64,000 nt of DNA. It comes from an uncultured Muribaculaceae bacterium (GTDB taxonomy: Bacteria; Bacteroidota; Bacteroidia; Bacteroidales; Muribaculaceae). The stretch is from NCBI GenBank assembly GCA_947628305.1, contig CANQZG010000007.1:62001-126000 (forward strand), in the 5' to 3' direction. Under the pieces are notes generated by a model. It ran no database searches. It saw nothing but the letters and a program-made list of their open reading frames with translations, and was not told the DNA's origin. The first letter of the stretch is position 1; each line of letters begins with the position of its first letter. This document shows, piece by piece, positions 18,599-26,524 of this stretch. The position numbers were made by a program, and so were the translations under genes.

Positions 18599-18634
18599 CA
18601 GGGACTGCGCTGTCAAGTGCAGTCCCTGTTTTGT
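18599..18634 (+). terminator. Terminator after the giant secreted protein
   Basis: CAGGGACTGC (18599-18608) / GCAGTCCCTG (18619-18628), then TTTTGTTT. Confidence 0.8.
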
Positions 18635-18660
18635 TTGTTCGGGGTGAATTGCTACCTTTG
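18630..18660 (+). promoter_or_regulatory. gph promoter
   Basis: TTTG (18630-18633), 19-nt spacer, TACCTTTG (18653-18660), 8 bp before the start codon, so the transcript is nearly leaderless. The -33 box lies in the T-run of the preceding terminator. Confidence 0.65.
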
Positions 18661-18668
18661 CAGCGATT

Positions 18669-19337
18669 ATGAAGAAACTCGTTATATTCGACCTTGACGG
18701 GACGTTGCTCAATACAATCGACGACCTTGGAAACGCGACCAATCATGCGTTGGAGACGTGTGGTTTCGCGCCACATAGTCTTGCATCCTATCCATTCTTT
18801 GTGGGTAACGGCATATTGCGACTGATTGAACGAGCCTTACCCGAGGATGCACGCACCAAGCCTGTAATCGACCGCGTGCGTGCAGAGTTCATGAAATATT
18901 ACGATGCGCATTCGATGGACTGCACCGTGCCCTATCAGGGTATACCTGAGTTGCTTTCATCCTTGCAGGGACGAGGGGTCGCACTCGCTGTCGCATCCAA
19001 TAAGTACCGTCATGCCGTACAGGAACTGATGCGACACTATTTCCCTGACATCAAATGGGCGGCGGTTGAAGGCCAGGTCGAAGAACGTCCGGTCAAGCCT
19101 GACCCGTCGATTGTCTTTGAGATTCTAAGTCAGCATCCGACCCCCAAGGCCGATGTGCTTTATGTAGGCGATTCGGGAGTGGACATGGAGACGGCGCGCA
19201 GGGCGTGCGTCGAGTCGGTCGGTGTCACGTGGGGATTCAGGTCGGTGAAGGAGCTAAAAGATACATACGCCGACAATATTGTATATAATCCCGGGGAGAT
19301 TCTCGATATCGTTATGCGGGACTCAATGTCTCTGTGA
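18669..19337 (+). CDS. gph: HAD-superfamily phosphatase, phosphoglycolate-phosphatase type
   Basis: 222 residues. Haloacid-dehalogenase fold with cap: nucleophile motif IFDLDGTLLNTIDDL (Asp9, Asp11), motif II VASNKYRH, motif III Lys in RPVKPDPSIVFEIL, and motif IV VGDSGVDMETARRACV. This matches Gph/PgmB-like enzymes that remove phosphate from 2-phosphoglycolate, a by-product of DNA repair, or related sugar phosphates; exact substrate uncertain. Single gene between a terminator and the AspT-type gene. Confidence 0.85.
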   Translation: MKKLVIFDLDGTLLNTIDDLGNATNHALETCGFAPHSLASYPFFVGNGILRLIERALPEDARTKPVIDRVRAEFMKYYDAHSMDCTVPYQGIPELLSSLQGRGVALAVASNKYRHAVQELMRHYFPDIKWAAVEGQVEERPVKPDPSIVFEILSQHPTPKADVLYVGDSGVDMETARRACVESVGVTWGFRSVKELKDTYADNIVYNPGEILDIVMRDSMSL

Positions 19338-19435
19338 AGAGGTGAGCAATAATAACGGTGAAGTGTGTGGTTATGTCGTGAAAAAGCCGTACCTTTGCAC
19401 TCGTTTTCAGTCCACATACACATAATGCTTAGGAA

Positions 19436-21085
19436 ATGGAATGGTTAATTGATTTACTTTCACCCCACAACATGCAGCTTTCGGCGACGTTGGTGCTTTA
19501 CTCGTTCGTTATCGCGCTTGGAATCGCATTGGGGAAAATCAAGATTTTCGGGGTGTCGCTCGGCGTGACATTTGTGTTGTTTGTCGGTATCCTCATGGGG
19601 CATTTCGGCTACGAGGTCAATCCCGAGGTCTTGAAATTCATCAGGGAATTCGGCCTGATATTGTTCATATTCTCGATAGGTCTTCAGGTCGGGCCGTCGT
19701 TCTTCTCATCGTTCAAGAAAGGCGGGGTGACGCTTAACATGCTCGCCGTGCTCGGGATAGTGCTCAATGTCGCGATTGTACTGGCGATTTTCTACATTGA
19801 CGGGGACACTAAAATCGATGCTCTTGTCGGTATCATGTCGGGTGCGGTGACCAACACCCCCGGACTTGCCGCCGCACAACAGGCCGCCGGTTCGACCGAG
19901 AGTGTCAACATCATGGCGATGGGTTATGCCGCGGCTTATCCGCTCGGTGTCGTGGGCATTATTCTCGCGATGTTCATTGTCAAGGGATTGTTCCGCATAA
20001 AGACCGAGAACGAGGTCAAGGAAATCGAGGATGAACAGGAGAACAGCCAGGCGAAACCGCTCCTTGTGACATACGAGGTGACGAATCCGCTAATCGAGGG
20101 AAAGACGTTGCTTGAATTGCATGACATCATCCAGTGTGACTTTGTCGTGTCCCGTTACATGGACAATGAAGGCAATGTAGCTGTCCCGCTGTCGAGCACG
20201 GTCCTCCATAAAGGGTATAAACTTTACACGGTGTTGTCGGTTCAGGACGAGACGCGGCTCATGTCGGTAATCGGGCCTGAAATACAGATGGAGTGGGAGT
20301 CGACACAGGGACAGATGTTCTCGCGCCGCATCGTCGTGACAAAGAGCGAGTTCAACGGAGTCACGATTGGTTCTCTGCATCTGCGCCGTGGATATAATCT
20401 GAATGCGACGCGTGTCAACCGTGCCGGTATCGACCTGTTGGCTTCGCCGAGTCTTCGTCTGCAGATGGGCGACCGTATAACCGTCGTCGGTTCACTCAAT
20501 GACATAGACCGTCTCGCAAACCGTCTTGGCAATTCGATGAAACGTCTCCATCAGCCTAACTTGATTACGATTTTCGTTGGAATCCTTTTCGGTATAATCG
20601 TCGGGTCAATAAATGTCGGATTTGGCATGAAGCTCGGTCTCGCGGGCGGTCCTCTTGTCGTGGCGATACTCCTTAGCCGTTTCGGTTACAAGTTCAAGCT
20701 GATAACCTATACATCATCATCGGCATCGTTGTTCATGCGTGAACTGGGAATCTGTCTTTTCCTCGCTTCTGTGGGTATTTCGTCAGGCGCTGGATTTGCC
20801 GGCACGGTGTTCAACACCACTGGTATGTGGTGGGTGATATGGGGTTTCATCATAACATTGATTCCATTGTTGGTTGTCGGATGCATAGGCCGCGGGGTGT
20901 ATAAACTGAACTTCCTTACGTTGATGGGATTGTTTTCCGGGTCCTATACCGACCCCCCTGCGTTGGCTTACGCTAATAATTCCACGGGTAATGACGCCCC
21001 GGCGGTGGCATACTCGACCGTGTATCCATTGACGATGTTCCTGCGTATTGTCGCGGCACAGGCGTTGATACTGTGCTTCGCATGA
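19436..21085 (+). CDS. AspT/YidE-YbjL family transporter with RCK_C domains
   Basis: 549-residue inner-membrane protein of the aspartate:alanine exchanger family. Two homologous membrane halves (about residues 1-190 and 375-549), each with the family signature: GIMSGAVTNTPGLAAAQQAA and LFSGSYTDPPALAYANNSTG. Between them are two RCK_C (TrkA-C) domains (TNPLIEGKTLLELHDIIQCD and TKSEFNGVTIGSLHLRRGYN ... MGDRITVVGSLNDIDRLA), which in the family bind regulators. The substrate could be a dicarboxylate or amino acid; AspT itself exchanges aspartate for alanine. A TACCTTTG box at 19390-19397 lies 38 bp upstream. Confidence 0.88.
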   Translation: MEWLIDLLSPHNMQLSATLVLYSFVIALGIALGKIKIFGVSLGVTFVLFVGILMGHFGYEVNPEVLKFIREFGLILFIFSIGLQVGPSFFSSFKKGGVTLNMLAVLGIVLNVAIVLAIFYIDGDTKIDALVGIMSGAVTNTPGLAAAQQAAGSTESVNIMAMGYAAAYPLGVVGIILAMFIVKGLFRIKTENEVKEIEDEQENSQAKPLLVTYEVTNPLIEGKTLLELHDIIQCDFVVSRYMDNEGNVAVPLSSTVLHKGYKLYTVLSVQDETRLMSVIGPEIQMEWESTQGQMFSRRIVVTKSEFNGVTIGSLHLRRGYNLNATRVNRAGIDLLASPSLRLQMGDRITVVGSLNDIDRLANRLGNSMKRLHQPNLITIFVGILFGIIVGSINVGFGMKLGLAGGPLVVAILLSRFGYKFKLITYTSSSASLFMRELGICLFLASVGISSGAGFAGTVFNTTGMWWVIWGFIITLIPLLVVGCIGRGVYKLNFLTLMGLFSGSYTDPPALAYANNSTGNDAPAVAYSTVYPLTMFLRIVAAQALILCFA

Positions 21086-21102
21086 TTCAAAGATAGAAAT
21101 AG

Positions 21103-21130
21103 CAGAGGCCACACATTAGTGTGGCCTCTG
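21103..21130. terminator. Bidirectional terminator between convergent genes
   Basis: CAGAGGCCACAC (21103-21114) / GTGTGGCCTCTG (21119-21130) with loop ATTA, between the transporter and the minus-strand thioredoxin pair. Confidence 0.8.
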
Positions 21131-21158
21131 TCGTGTCTGTACGTTTTATGTTGACTCT

Positions 21159-21455
21159 TTATATAAATCGGTCAACCATGTCAGCGAGTTCGGAGTAAGG
21201 TTTCTCGCCGTAGTCACGCCATACCTCTTGCCCGTCCTTGAATAATATCCATGCAGGGCATGCTCTCACGTGATACATGGCGATTATGTCAGGATTGTCC
21301 TTGCCATTGATGGGCACAATATTGACCCGGTCGCCTTTCTTGGCTGCCAGTTCCGCGATTATAGGTTCCATTCGGGTGCAGCGTTGACATCCGGGGGTAT
21401 ATGCCTCTATCAGTGTGGGTTTGGAGTCGTTTAGGTAAGTCTCGAGATTATTCAT
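21159..21455 (-). CDS. Thioredoxin-fold protein with CQRC active site
   Basis: 98-residue cytosolic thioredoxin-like protein. The active-site motif is PGCQRC (about residues 21-26), not the usual WCGPC, and the cis-proline loop is RACPAWILFKDGQEVW. It lies behind and overlaps by 8 nt the canonical thioredoxin gene 21448-21762. The missing Trp and the QR dipeptide should change redox potential and partner choice; a dedicated role with the upstream thioredoxin (reductant or substrate) is inference. Confidence 0.85.
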   Translation of the reverse strand: MNNLETYLNDSKPTLIEAYTPGCQRCTRMEPIIAELAAKKGDRVNIVPINGKDNPDIIAMYHVRACPAWILFKDGQEVWRDYGEKPYSELADMVDRFI

Positions 21456-21762
21456 GATTCTTGTTTTTTATCGCGATGTTTATTTTATCGATTAGGTCAT
21501 CGGCCTGGTGCAGTCCCATGCCACGCCACTGTGGTTCGCCGTTTTGGAAAATAATCAGTGTGGGGATTGACTGTACCCGGTACTCCTGTGCGAGTTCCCG
21601 GTTTTTATCCACGTCAACTTTCACGACATTGGCGGTCTCGCCGACCGCTTCCTTTACTTTTTCAAGTATCGGTGCCTGCATCTTGCACGGGCCACACCAA
21701 GTGGCATAGAAATCGACCAATGTGGGTTTGCTGTCTTTTATAAGTTCGCTGAATTCGCTCAT
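21448..21762 (-). CDS. trxA: Thioredoxin
   Basis: 104 residues. Canonical active site FYATWCGPCKM (Cys31/Cys34 region), conserved DVDKNRELAQEYRVQSIPTLIIF with cis-proline, and FQNGEPQWRGMG at the end. Reduces protein disulfides using thioredoxin reductase (not in this window). First gene of a two-gene unit with the CQRC protein. Confidence 0.93.
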   Translation of the reverse strand: MSEFSELIKDSKPTLVDFYATWCGPCKMQAPILEKVKEAVGETANVVKVDVDKNRELAQEYRVQSIPTLIIFQNGEPQWRGMGLHQADDLIDKINIAIKNKNHE

Positions 21763-21887
21763 ATAAATTTATATTATTGTTGTTATAAGACCTATAAGAC
21801 CAATGTGCCTTATATATTCTATAACGTCCTGCACTGTTAAATGTTTTATTTTATGGTACCGGCTATGGTATATTGAAACATTTTATG

Positions 21888-21895
21888 TACCTTTG
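21888..21895 (+). promoter_or_regulatory. -7 box of the tRNA-Arg promoter
   Basis: TACCTTTG, 49 bp upstream of the tRNA. A clear TTTG -33 box at the right spacing is not seen (TTGAAAC lies nearby). Confidence 0.5.
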
Positions 21896-21944
21896 CATTC
21901 AATTAACGGGCAGCCCTTCTATGTTGAAGCCGCTGCGGAAAGAT

Positions 21945-22018
21945 GGTTCGGTAGCTCAGCTGGATAGAGCATCTGCCTTCTAAGCAGACGGTCATGCGTT
22001 CGAGTCGCATCCGAATCA
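21945..22018 (+). tRNA. tRNA-Arg (anticodon TCT)
   Basis: 74 nt including discriminator A. Acceptor GGTTCGG / CCGAATC (one G-T pair), D arm GCTC...GAGC, anticodon stem TCTGC / GCAGA with loop CTTCTAA giving TCT, and T arm ATGCG-TTCGAGT-CGCAT. CCA is not encoded. Confidence 0.95.
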
Positions 22019-22035
22019 CAAGAATATAATTTCGG

Positions 22036-22068
22036 AAAGAGTCTCCCGCAATAAGGAGGCTCTTTTGT
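22036..22068 (+). terminator. Terminator after tRNA-Arg
   Basis: AAAGAGTCTCC (22036-22046) / GGAGGCTCTTT (22055-22065) with one G-T pair, followed by TG and TTA. Confidence 0.7.
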
Positions 22069-22102
22069 TATTATCCTGTAATGCCTTTAGAAATAATTGT
22101 TT

Positions 22103-23488
22103 ATGAGATTTGACGAGTTGGATTTATGTGACGAGGTGCTTGACGCGCTTGACTCCATGCGGTTTGACGAGTGTACCCCGATTCAGGAACAGACCATTCC
22201 AGTCATTCTTGAAGGTAATGACTTGGTCGCCTGTGCCCAGACGGGTACGGGTAAGACCGCGGCCTATTTGTTGCCGGTTATAGACCGTATTGCCTCGGGT
22301 GATTATCCAACCGATGCCATCAATTGTCTTGTGATGTCACCCACGCGTGAACTTGCGCAGCAGATTGACCGTCAGATGGAAGGATTCGCCTATTTCTTGC
22401 CGGTTAATTCCCTTGCCATATACGGGGGAACTGATGGGGCAGGGTTTACCCGGCAGCAACATGGTTTGAAAACCGGGGCCGATGTGGTGATAGCAACTCC
22501 GGGACGTCTGATTGACCACATACAGATGGGTTATGTCGACTTGTCAAAGGTGTCGTTCTTCATCCTTGACGAGGCCGACCGTATGCTCGACATGGGGTTC
22601 TATGACGACATAATGCAGATAGTCAAGCGTCTTCCATCCGAGCGTCAGACACTCATGTTCTCGGCGACAATGCCGCCCAAGACCCGTCGCCTTGCCAATG
22701 AAATCCTGACCGACCCGGTCGAGGTTAGCATCGCTGTGTCCCGGCCGACTGAAAAAATAGACCAAAGCGCGTTCGTGTGCCATGAGTCACAGAAGACAGC
22801 CATACTGAAACATCTGTTCAAGACCGCCCATTCCAAGCGCGTGATAGTGTTCGCCGCGTCAAAGCTGAAAGTAAAGGAGTTGACACGCGAGTTGCGACGG
22901 GGACGTTTCAAGGCGGCCGAGATGCATTCCGACCTCGAGCAGACACAGCGTAACGAAGTGTTACAGGACTTCCGTTCAGGGAAGATAGATATACTTGTCG
23001 CGACCGATATCCTTGCGCGTGGCATTGATATCGATGATATATCGATGGTCGTGAACTATGATGTGCCACGTGAGGCCGAGGACTATGTACATCGCATAGG
23101 CCGCACTGCCCGTGCCAATGCCGATGGGGCGGCTGTGACATTTGTCAGCGGTAGGGAGCAATCCAAGTTTGGCCGTATAGAGGAATTTCTCGGTTATGAG
23201 GTTAAGAAGAACGAGATTCCGCGAGAATTGGGGGACGCCCCTGAATATCGGCCTAAAAGTGACAGAGGCAACGGACGCCGTAAATCGGGAGGTAAAACAC
23301 GTGACGGCCGTGGCCGTGGTCGCGGACGAAAAGACCGCGGGGCGCAAAATAAGAGCAAGGGACAGCCGTCAGGCATGGCTTCATCAGCAGTAAATGACGT
23401 AAAAACTCCTGAAAACAACCATACAGCCCGACGCCGTAACCGCCGTCGTCCCGGTGGTGATGAGTCTAACCGACAATCAGCCGATTGA
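22103..23488 (+). CDS. DEAD-box RNA helicase, RhlE/CsdA-like
   Basis: 461 residues from the ATG at 22103 (an in-frame TTG two codons earlier is less likely). ATP-dependent RNA unwinding in ribosome assembly or RNA decay. Motifs in order: Q motif TPIQEQTIP, AQTGTGKTAAYLLP (I), PTRELAQQ (Ia), ATPGRLIDH (Ib), DEADRMLDMGF (II), SATMP (III), ATDILARGIDID (V) and HRIGRTARA (VI). After about residue 370 comes a basic low-complexity tail rich in Arg/Gly/Lys (GRGRGRKDRG, RRRNRRRPGG) that would bind RNA. The stop overlaps the next gene, so the two are co-translated. Confidence 0.95.
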   Translation: MRFDELDLCDEVLDALDSMRFDECTPIQEQTIPVILEGNDLVACAQTGTGKTAAYLLPVIDRIASGDYPTDAINCLVMSPTRELAQQIDRQMEGFAYFLPVNSLAIYGGTDGAGFTRQQHGLKTGADVVIATPGRLIDHIQMGYVDLSKVSFFILDEADRMLDMGFYDDIMQIVKRLPSERQTLMFSATMPPKTRRLANEILTDPVEVSIAVSRPTEKIDQSAFVCHESQKTAILKHLFKTAHSKRVIVFAASKLKVKELTRELRRGRFKAAEMHSDLEQTQRNEVLQDFRSGKIDILVATDILARGIDIDDISMVVNYDVPREAEDYVHRIGRTARANADGAAVTFVSGREQSKFGRIEEFLGYEVKKNEIPRELGDAPEYRPKSDRGNGRRKSGGKTRDGRGRGRGRKDRGAQNKSKGQPSGMASSAVNDVKTPENNHTARRRNRRRPGGDESNRQSAD

Positions 23489-24159
23489 TGATGAAAAGGA
23501 AGTGGCTGTTAAGGATTTTATATGCCTTGTTGGCTCTGATTGCGGTTTTCATCGTATTTACGGTTGCCGTTAACCTTAATGTGGAATATAGGGTTAAGGA
23601 TAGGTTGTATAATAATATCAGCCGTGTGCCTTATAATCGGGTAGGGTTGTTGTTGGGGACATCCCCGCTCAATCGGTACGGACGTCCCAACAGTTATTTC
23701 ATCAATCGCATAAATACGGCGTCAAGTCTTTATCACGCCGGAAAAATCGATTACATAATCGCCAGCGGGGATAACCATACACGTGGTTATGACGAACCGA
23801 CCGTGATGAAGGACTCCCTTATGGCACACGGCGTGCCCGCCGACAGGATTGTCCTTGATTTTGCTGGATTCCGCACGCTTGATTCTGTTGTGAGGGCCAA
23901 AGAGATTTTCGGATGTGATACGTTGACGATAATATCGCAGGCCGACCATTGCGCACGTGCGTTGTACCTTGCCGAGGCTAACGGCATGAAGGCAATCGCC
24001 GTGGCCGCGCCCTTACGGGCGGGACGACGCACCCGTGTCAGGCTGACCGTGAGGGAATGGCTCGCCCGTGACAAGATGATGCTTGACGTGTGGTTCGGCA
24101 AACGCCCGCATTTCCTTGGTGAAAGAATTGAAATCCCTCACGTAACGGAGAGATTTTAG
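23488..24159 (+). CDS. SanA/YdcF-like inner-membrane protein (DUF218)
   Basis: 223 residues with one N-terminal membrane helix (LLRILYALLALIAVFIVFTVAV) and a DUF218 domain in the periplasm. Family marks: RVGLLLGTSPLNRYG, INRINTASSLYHAGKIDYIIASGDNH, EPTVMKDSLMAHGVPADRIVLDFAGFRTLDSVVRAKEIF, and TIISQADHCARALYLA. E. coli SanA affects envelope permeability to vancomycin; the mechanism is not known. The ATG overlaps the helicase stop (TGATG). A second ATG follows at 23491. Confidence 0.9.
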   Translation: MMKRKWLLRILYALLALIAVFIVFTVAVNLNVEYRVKDRLYNNISRVPYNRVGLLLGTSPLNRYGRPNSYFINRINTASSLYHAGKIDYIIASGDNHTRGYDEPTVMKDSLMAHGVPADRIVLDFAGFRTLDSVVRAKEIFGCDTLTIISQADHCARALYLAEANGMKAIAVAAPLRAGRRTRVRLTVREWLARDKMMLDVWFGKRPHFLGERIEIPHVTERF

Positions 24160-24164
24160 GAGGG

Positions 24165-24251
24165 TGTCGCAAAATTGAGTCTTAATGTGAAATAGTAGGG
24201 ACGCGCCCGTTGTCGCGTCCCTACTATGTTGATATGCGAGTCTTGCAACAC
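24165..24251 (+). repeat. GGGACGCGCC hairpin element, best-preserved copy
   Basis: Reads TGTCGCAAAATTGAG, CTTAATGTGAAA, then a 13-bp stem TAGTAGGGACGCG (24193-24205) / CGCGTCCCTACTA (24214-24226), then ATGTTGATATGCGAGTC and TTGCAACAC. The ends GTCGCAA and TTGCAAC are inverted, so the element is bounded by short terminal inverted repeats. It lies between the convergent SanA-like and PepSY-like genes and could end transcription from both. Confidence 0.75.
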
Positions 24252-24270
24252 TGAAGTCAAGATGACTTCA
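24252..24270. repeat. Inverted repeat beside the hairpin element
   Basis: TGAAGTCA-AGA-TGACTTCA, perfect 8-bp arms, directly abutting the repeat element. The same motif is at 13352-13366. Confidence 0.55.
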
Positions 24271-24276
24271 CCTTCT

Positions 24277-24720
24277 TCAATCGTCGATTTCCGCTTTTTT
24301 GAAATTCCCCAGACGGTCGAATGTCAATTCTACACCGTCTGACAGTCCAATCTTGAATGAAGTGGACTTTTTCTCGATTTTTACAATTTTCACTCCCTGG
24401 AAATTTTTCTCGACGTAACGGCGTATCGGTTTGAGAATCAATCCTGCCGGGACTTCGCGTGTCTTGCAGTCGACCGATGTCCATTTGCCTGCATTGTTGA
24501 ACTCGATTTTTGTACCGTTCACGAGTTTGACATCATAGTCGGTCTTCTTTAGCAGATGCTTGTCGACCTTTATCATTCCAACCTTAGCCTTTGGAAAATA
24601 TTCATTGAGCATCTCCTGTGCCGGTTGTGGCAGCTTGTCACGTTTGAGCGTGTATATATCGGCATTCGCCATGCCACATCCGACAATCGCAATTAACAGC
24701 GAAACAATAATCTTTTTCAT
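24277..24720 (-). CDS. PepSY-like periplasmic protein
   Basis: 147 residues with a signal peptide (MKKIIVSLLIAIVGCGMANA). The mature part holds two PepSY-like repeats: LPQPAQEMLNEYFPKAKVGM ... YDVKLVNGTKIEFNNAGKW and ILKPIRRYVEKNFQGVKIVK ... FKIGLSDGVELTFDRLGNF. This is the Bacteroidetes 'putative beta-lactamase-inhibitor-like PepSY-like' family, of unknown function; the inhibitor name rests on fold similarity only. Single gene. Confidence 0.85.
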   Translation of the reverse strand: MKKIIVSLLIAIVGCGMANADIYTLKRDKLPQPAQEMLNEYFPKAKVGMIKVDKHLLKKTDYDVKLVNGTKIEFNNAGKWTSVDCKTREVPAGLILKPIRRYVEKNFQGVKIVKIEKKSTSFKIGLSDGVELTFDRLGNFKKAEIDD

Positions 24721-24787
24721 AATTTTGATATTATATTTCCATTATAACATCCCCCGAATGAAAAAGATTATTGTATTCATAATTCGG

Positions 24788-25360
24788 TTAATCTTCGTTC
24801 CAGAGGATGTCGGCGAAGTATAACAGCTTTTTCTTTGAATCGTATATGGCGGAACTACTGGCATAGGTTGAACATCCTTCCGGCTGGCTAAGGCTGTCGT
24901 CATAATAAATCACGGTATTTGTCTCGTTGATAATAACTCCGTTCCCACCTGATTCATATAGGCTTGTATCCTTTACAAGTATGGAATATCTCACCAAAGG
25001 GACTCCGTACTCGTTTTTCCCGGCTTTCTCAAACGTGAGAAAACCGTATGCCGAACCGTCTTTAATGCTGAACTGTGCATTTATTTTTTCTTCGGGGAAG
25101 ATGTCATTGTTAAGAATTTCCACGAATTGTGAGGAAATCCATACATAATCTTCTTCATACCCCTGTTCTATTTGAGTCCATTCCCCCTGCTGCCCGATTA
25201 CATGATAGACTTCTCCCACATTGGCTTTCCCTGTAATAGAGGTCGATGTGGATGGCCCTGTGCGTAGATTGACGTTAGATTTCTTTATGTATGCGAATTG
25301 GGCATCTGCAATAAACGGAAGCAAGAATATAAAAGCGATTGAGATAAGAGAGTGTTTCAT
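24788..25360 (-). CDS. Secreted bacterial SH3 domain protein
   Basis: 190 residues from the ATG at 25360; four upstream codons are open but begin with TTG. Signal peptide to about residue 20 (FLLPFIADA), then an SH3b domain (YIKKSNVNLRTGPSTSTSIT ... GEWTQIEQGYEEDYVWISSQFVEIL, about residues 23-80), typical of proteins that touch peptidoglycan. The rest (SAYGFLTFEKAGKNEYGVPL ... KKLLYFADILWNED) is not recognised. It starts 21 bp after the HxlR stop and may be co-transcribed with the regulator. Confidence 0.8.
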   Translation of the reverse strand: MKHSLISIAFIFLLPFIADAQFAYIKKSNVNLRTGPSTSTSITGKANVGEVYHVIGQQGEWTQIEQGYEEDYVWISSQFVEILNNDIFPEEKINAQFSIKDGSAYGFLTFEKAGKNEYGVPLVRYSILVKDTSLYESGGNGVIINETNTVIYYDDSLSQPEGCSTYASSSAIYDSKKKLLYFADILWNED

Positions 25361-25380
25361 ACAATTGAGCAAAATATCGG

Positions 25381-25716
25381 TTAATTATTGAATTGTGTTA
25401 CACCCCATTTTATCAGGTCGTTCAGAATCGGGATGAGGGATTCACCTTTTGGGGTGATTGAATATTCGACCTTGGGTGGGACTGACGGATACAACTTACG
25501 GTCAATCAGTCCGTCAGCCACCAATGTCTTGAGTGTCGAACTTAGCACTTTGGGTGATATGTCGGGAAGGGCGTGTGACAATTCGTTGAATCTCAGGCAT
25601 CGGCATTCCCCGAGCATAGCCAGGAGGAGCAATCCCCATTTGGTGCTGAAATGAGAAATGACATTGCGGATAGGGCAGCGTTCTATCTCGGAATATTTTT
25701 TTAATCTTTCGTCCAT
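25381..25716 (-). CDS. HxlR-family transcriptional regulator
   Basis: 111-residue winged helix-turn-helix protein. Family marks: CPIRNVISHFSTKWGLLLLAML, RFNELSHALPDISPKVLSSTLKTLVADGLIDRK and the wing VPPKVEYSITPKGESL. The N-terminal Cys in ERCPI is the conserved cysteine that senses reactive electrophiles or oxidants in HypR/QorR-type members. It is divergent from the cupin gene at 25870, and the 153-bp spacer has repeated GTAACC sites and a long inverted repeat, so autoregulation and control of the cupin are likely. Confidence 0.9.
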   Translation of the reverse strand: MDERLKKYSEIERCPIRNVISHFSTKWGLLLLAMLGECRCLRFNELSHALPDISPKVLSSTLKTLVADGLIDRKLYPSVPPKVEYSITPKGESLIPILNDLIKWGVTQFNN

Positions 25717-25742
25717 TTTTTTCTTGCTGATTTACAATAATA

Positions 25743-25851
25743 GTAACCTTAAAGTAAGCGGGTAACCGTTACGTAACCTCTTGTAAAAGATAATTTTGCA
25801 CATTAACTTTGCGCTATCCAAAGGATATTGGATTTCCAATGCAAAGTTAAT
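25743..25851. promoter_or_regulatory. HxlR/cupin divergent control region
   Basis: Three GTAACC repeats (25743-25748, 25762-25767, 25773-25778), the middle two around the palindrome GTTACGTAAC (25768-25777); a TAATTTTG -7 box (25791-25798); and inverted arms ATTAACTTTGC (25802-25812) / GCAAAGTTAAT (25841-25851) in the cupin leader. The GTAACC cluster lies where the cupin -33 box would be, as expected for an HxlR site. Confidence 0.6.
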
Positions 25852-25869
25852 CTATAAATTTAAGAAACT

Positions 25870-26280
25870 ATGAGTGATTTGAAAAAAATGAATGAGGGTA
25901 CTAAATACTCCCACGGTTCAATCGGAAGTATCGCCGACTTTAACGGAAAGGTTTTTGTTAAAGATGGCCTTAATGAATCATCGTGTGAAATCTCATTCGG
26001 TGTACTCAACCCCGGCGAGGCCGTGCCGTTTTTCCATAGCCACAGGGAGAACGAGGAGAATTATATTATTCTGTCAGGAAACGGATTGTTTCAGGTTAAT
26101 GACGAAGTTTTTCCTATTGGCGAGGGTTCCGTCGTGAGAGTGGCGACCGGCTGTGACCGAAACCTCAAAAACACATCCGATGGCCGTATGGTCTATATTT
26201 GCGTACAAGCCAAAGAGGGAAGCCTCGGTGGGTACACGATGACCGATGCCGAGTTGACCGACCGCGTTTCGTTGCTTTAA
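25870..26280 (+). CDS. Cupin-domain protein
   Basis: 136-residue single-domain cupin. Motif 1 is PFFHSHRENEENYIILSGNGLF (HxH and Glu metal ligands), motif 2 is PIGEGSVVRVATGCDRNLKN with no clear His ligand, then MVYICVQAKEGSL. Such proteins are metal-dependent isomerases, dioxygenases or quercetinase-like detoxifiers; the reaction cannot be chosen here. Its place opposite an HxlR regulator suggests induction by a reactive small molecule. Confidence 0.85.
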   Translation: MSDLKKMNEGTKYSHGSIGSIADFNGKVFVKDGLNESSCEISFGVLNPGEAVPFFHSHRENEENYIILSGNGLFQVNDEVFPIGEGSVVRVATGCDRNLKNTSDGRMVYICVQAKEGSLGGYTMTDAELTDRVSLL

Positions 26281-26303
26281 AAATTAATGTACAGTGCTTA
26301 AAT

Positions 26304-26338
26304 CAATTAAAGGCAAGCTATCAGCTTGCCTTTAATTG
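26304..26338. terminator. Bidirectional terminator between cupin and tRNA-Ser
   Basis: CAATTAAAGGCAAGCT (26304-26319) / AGCTTGCCTTTAATTG (26323-26338), perfect 16-bp stem with a 3-nt loop, serving both convergent genes. Confidence 0.8.
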
Positions 26339-26343
26339 TCTTG

Positions 26344-26431
26344 CGGAGTGACCGAGATTCGAACTCGGGAACGGCTTTTGACCGTTACACGCTTTCCAGG
26401 CGTGCCTCTTCAGCCACTCGAGCACCACTCC
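26344..26431 (-). tRNA. tRNA-Ser (anticodon GGA)
   Basis: 88 nt, class II with long variable arm. On the minus strand: acceptor GGAGTGG / TCACTCC with discriminator G, anticodon stem CACGC / GCGTG with loop CTGGAAA giving GGA, variable arm AACGG...CCGTT, T arm CCGAG-TTCGAAT-CTCGG. CCA is not encoded. Confidence 0.95.
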
Positions 26432-26483
26432 AATATCGTTTGACAGATGTAGACCATGGGTCGACATTTATCATTTACGGCGA

Positions 26484-26491
26484 CAAAGGTA
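26484..26491 (-). promoter_or_regulatory. -7 box of the tRNA-Ser promoter
   Basis: TACCTTTG on the minus strand, 53 bp upstream of the tRNA. Confidence 0.5.
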
Positions 26492-26524
26492 GGTATAAAA
26501 ATCGACCCGTACAAATGTTTTGTC

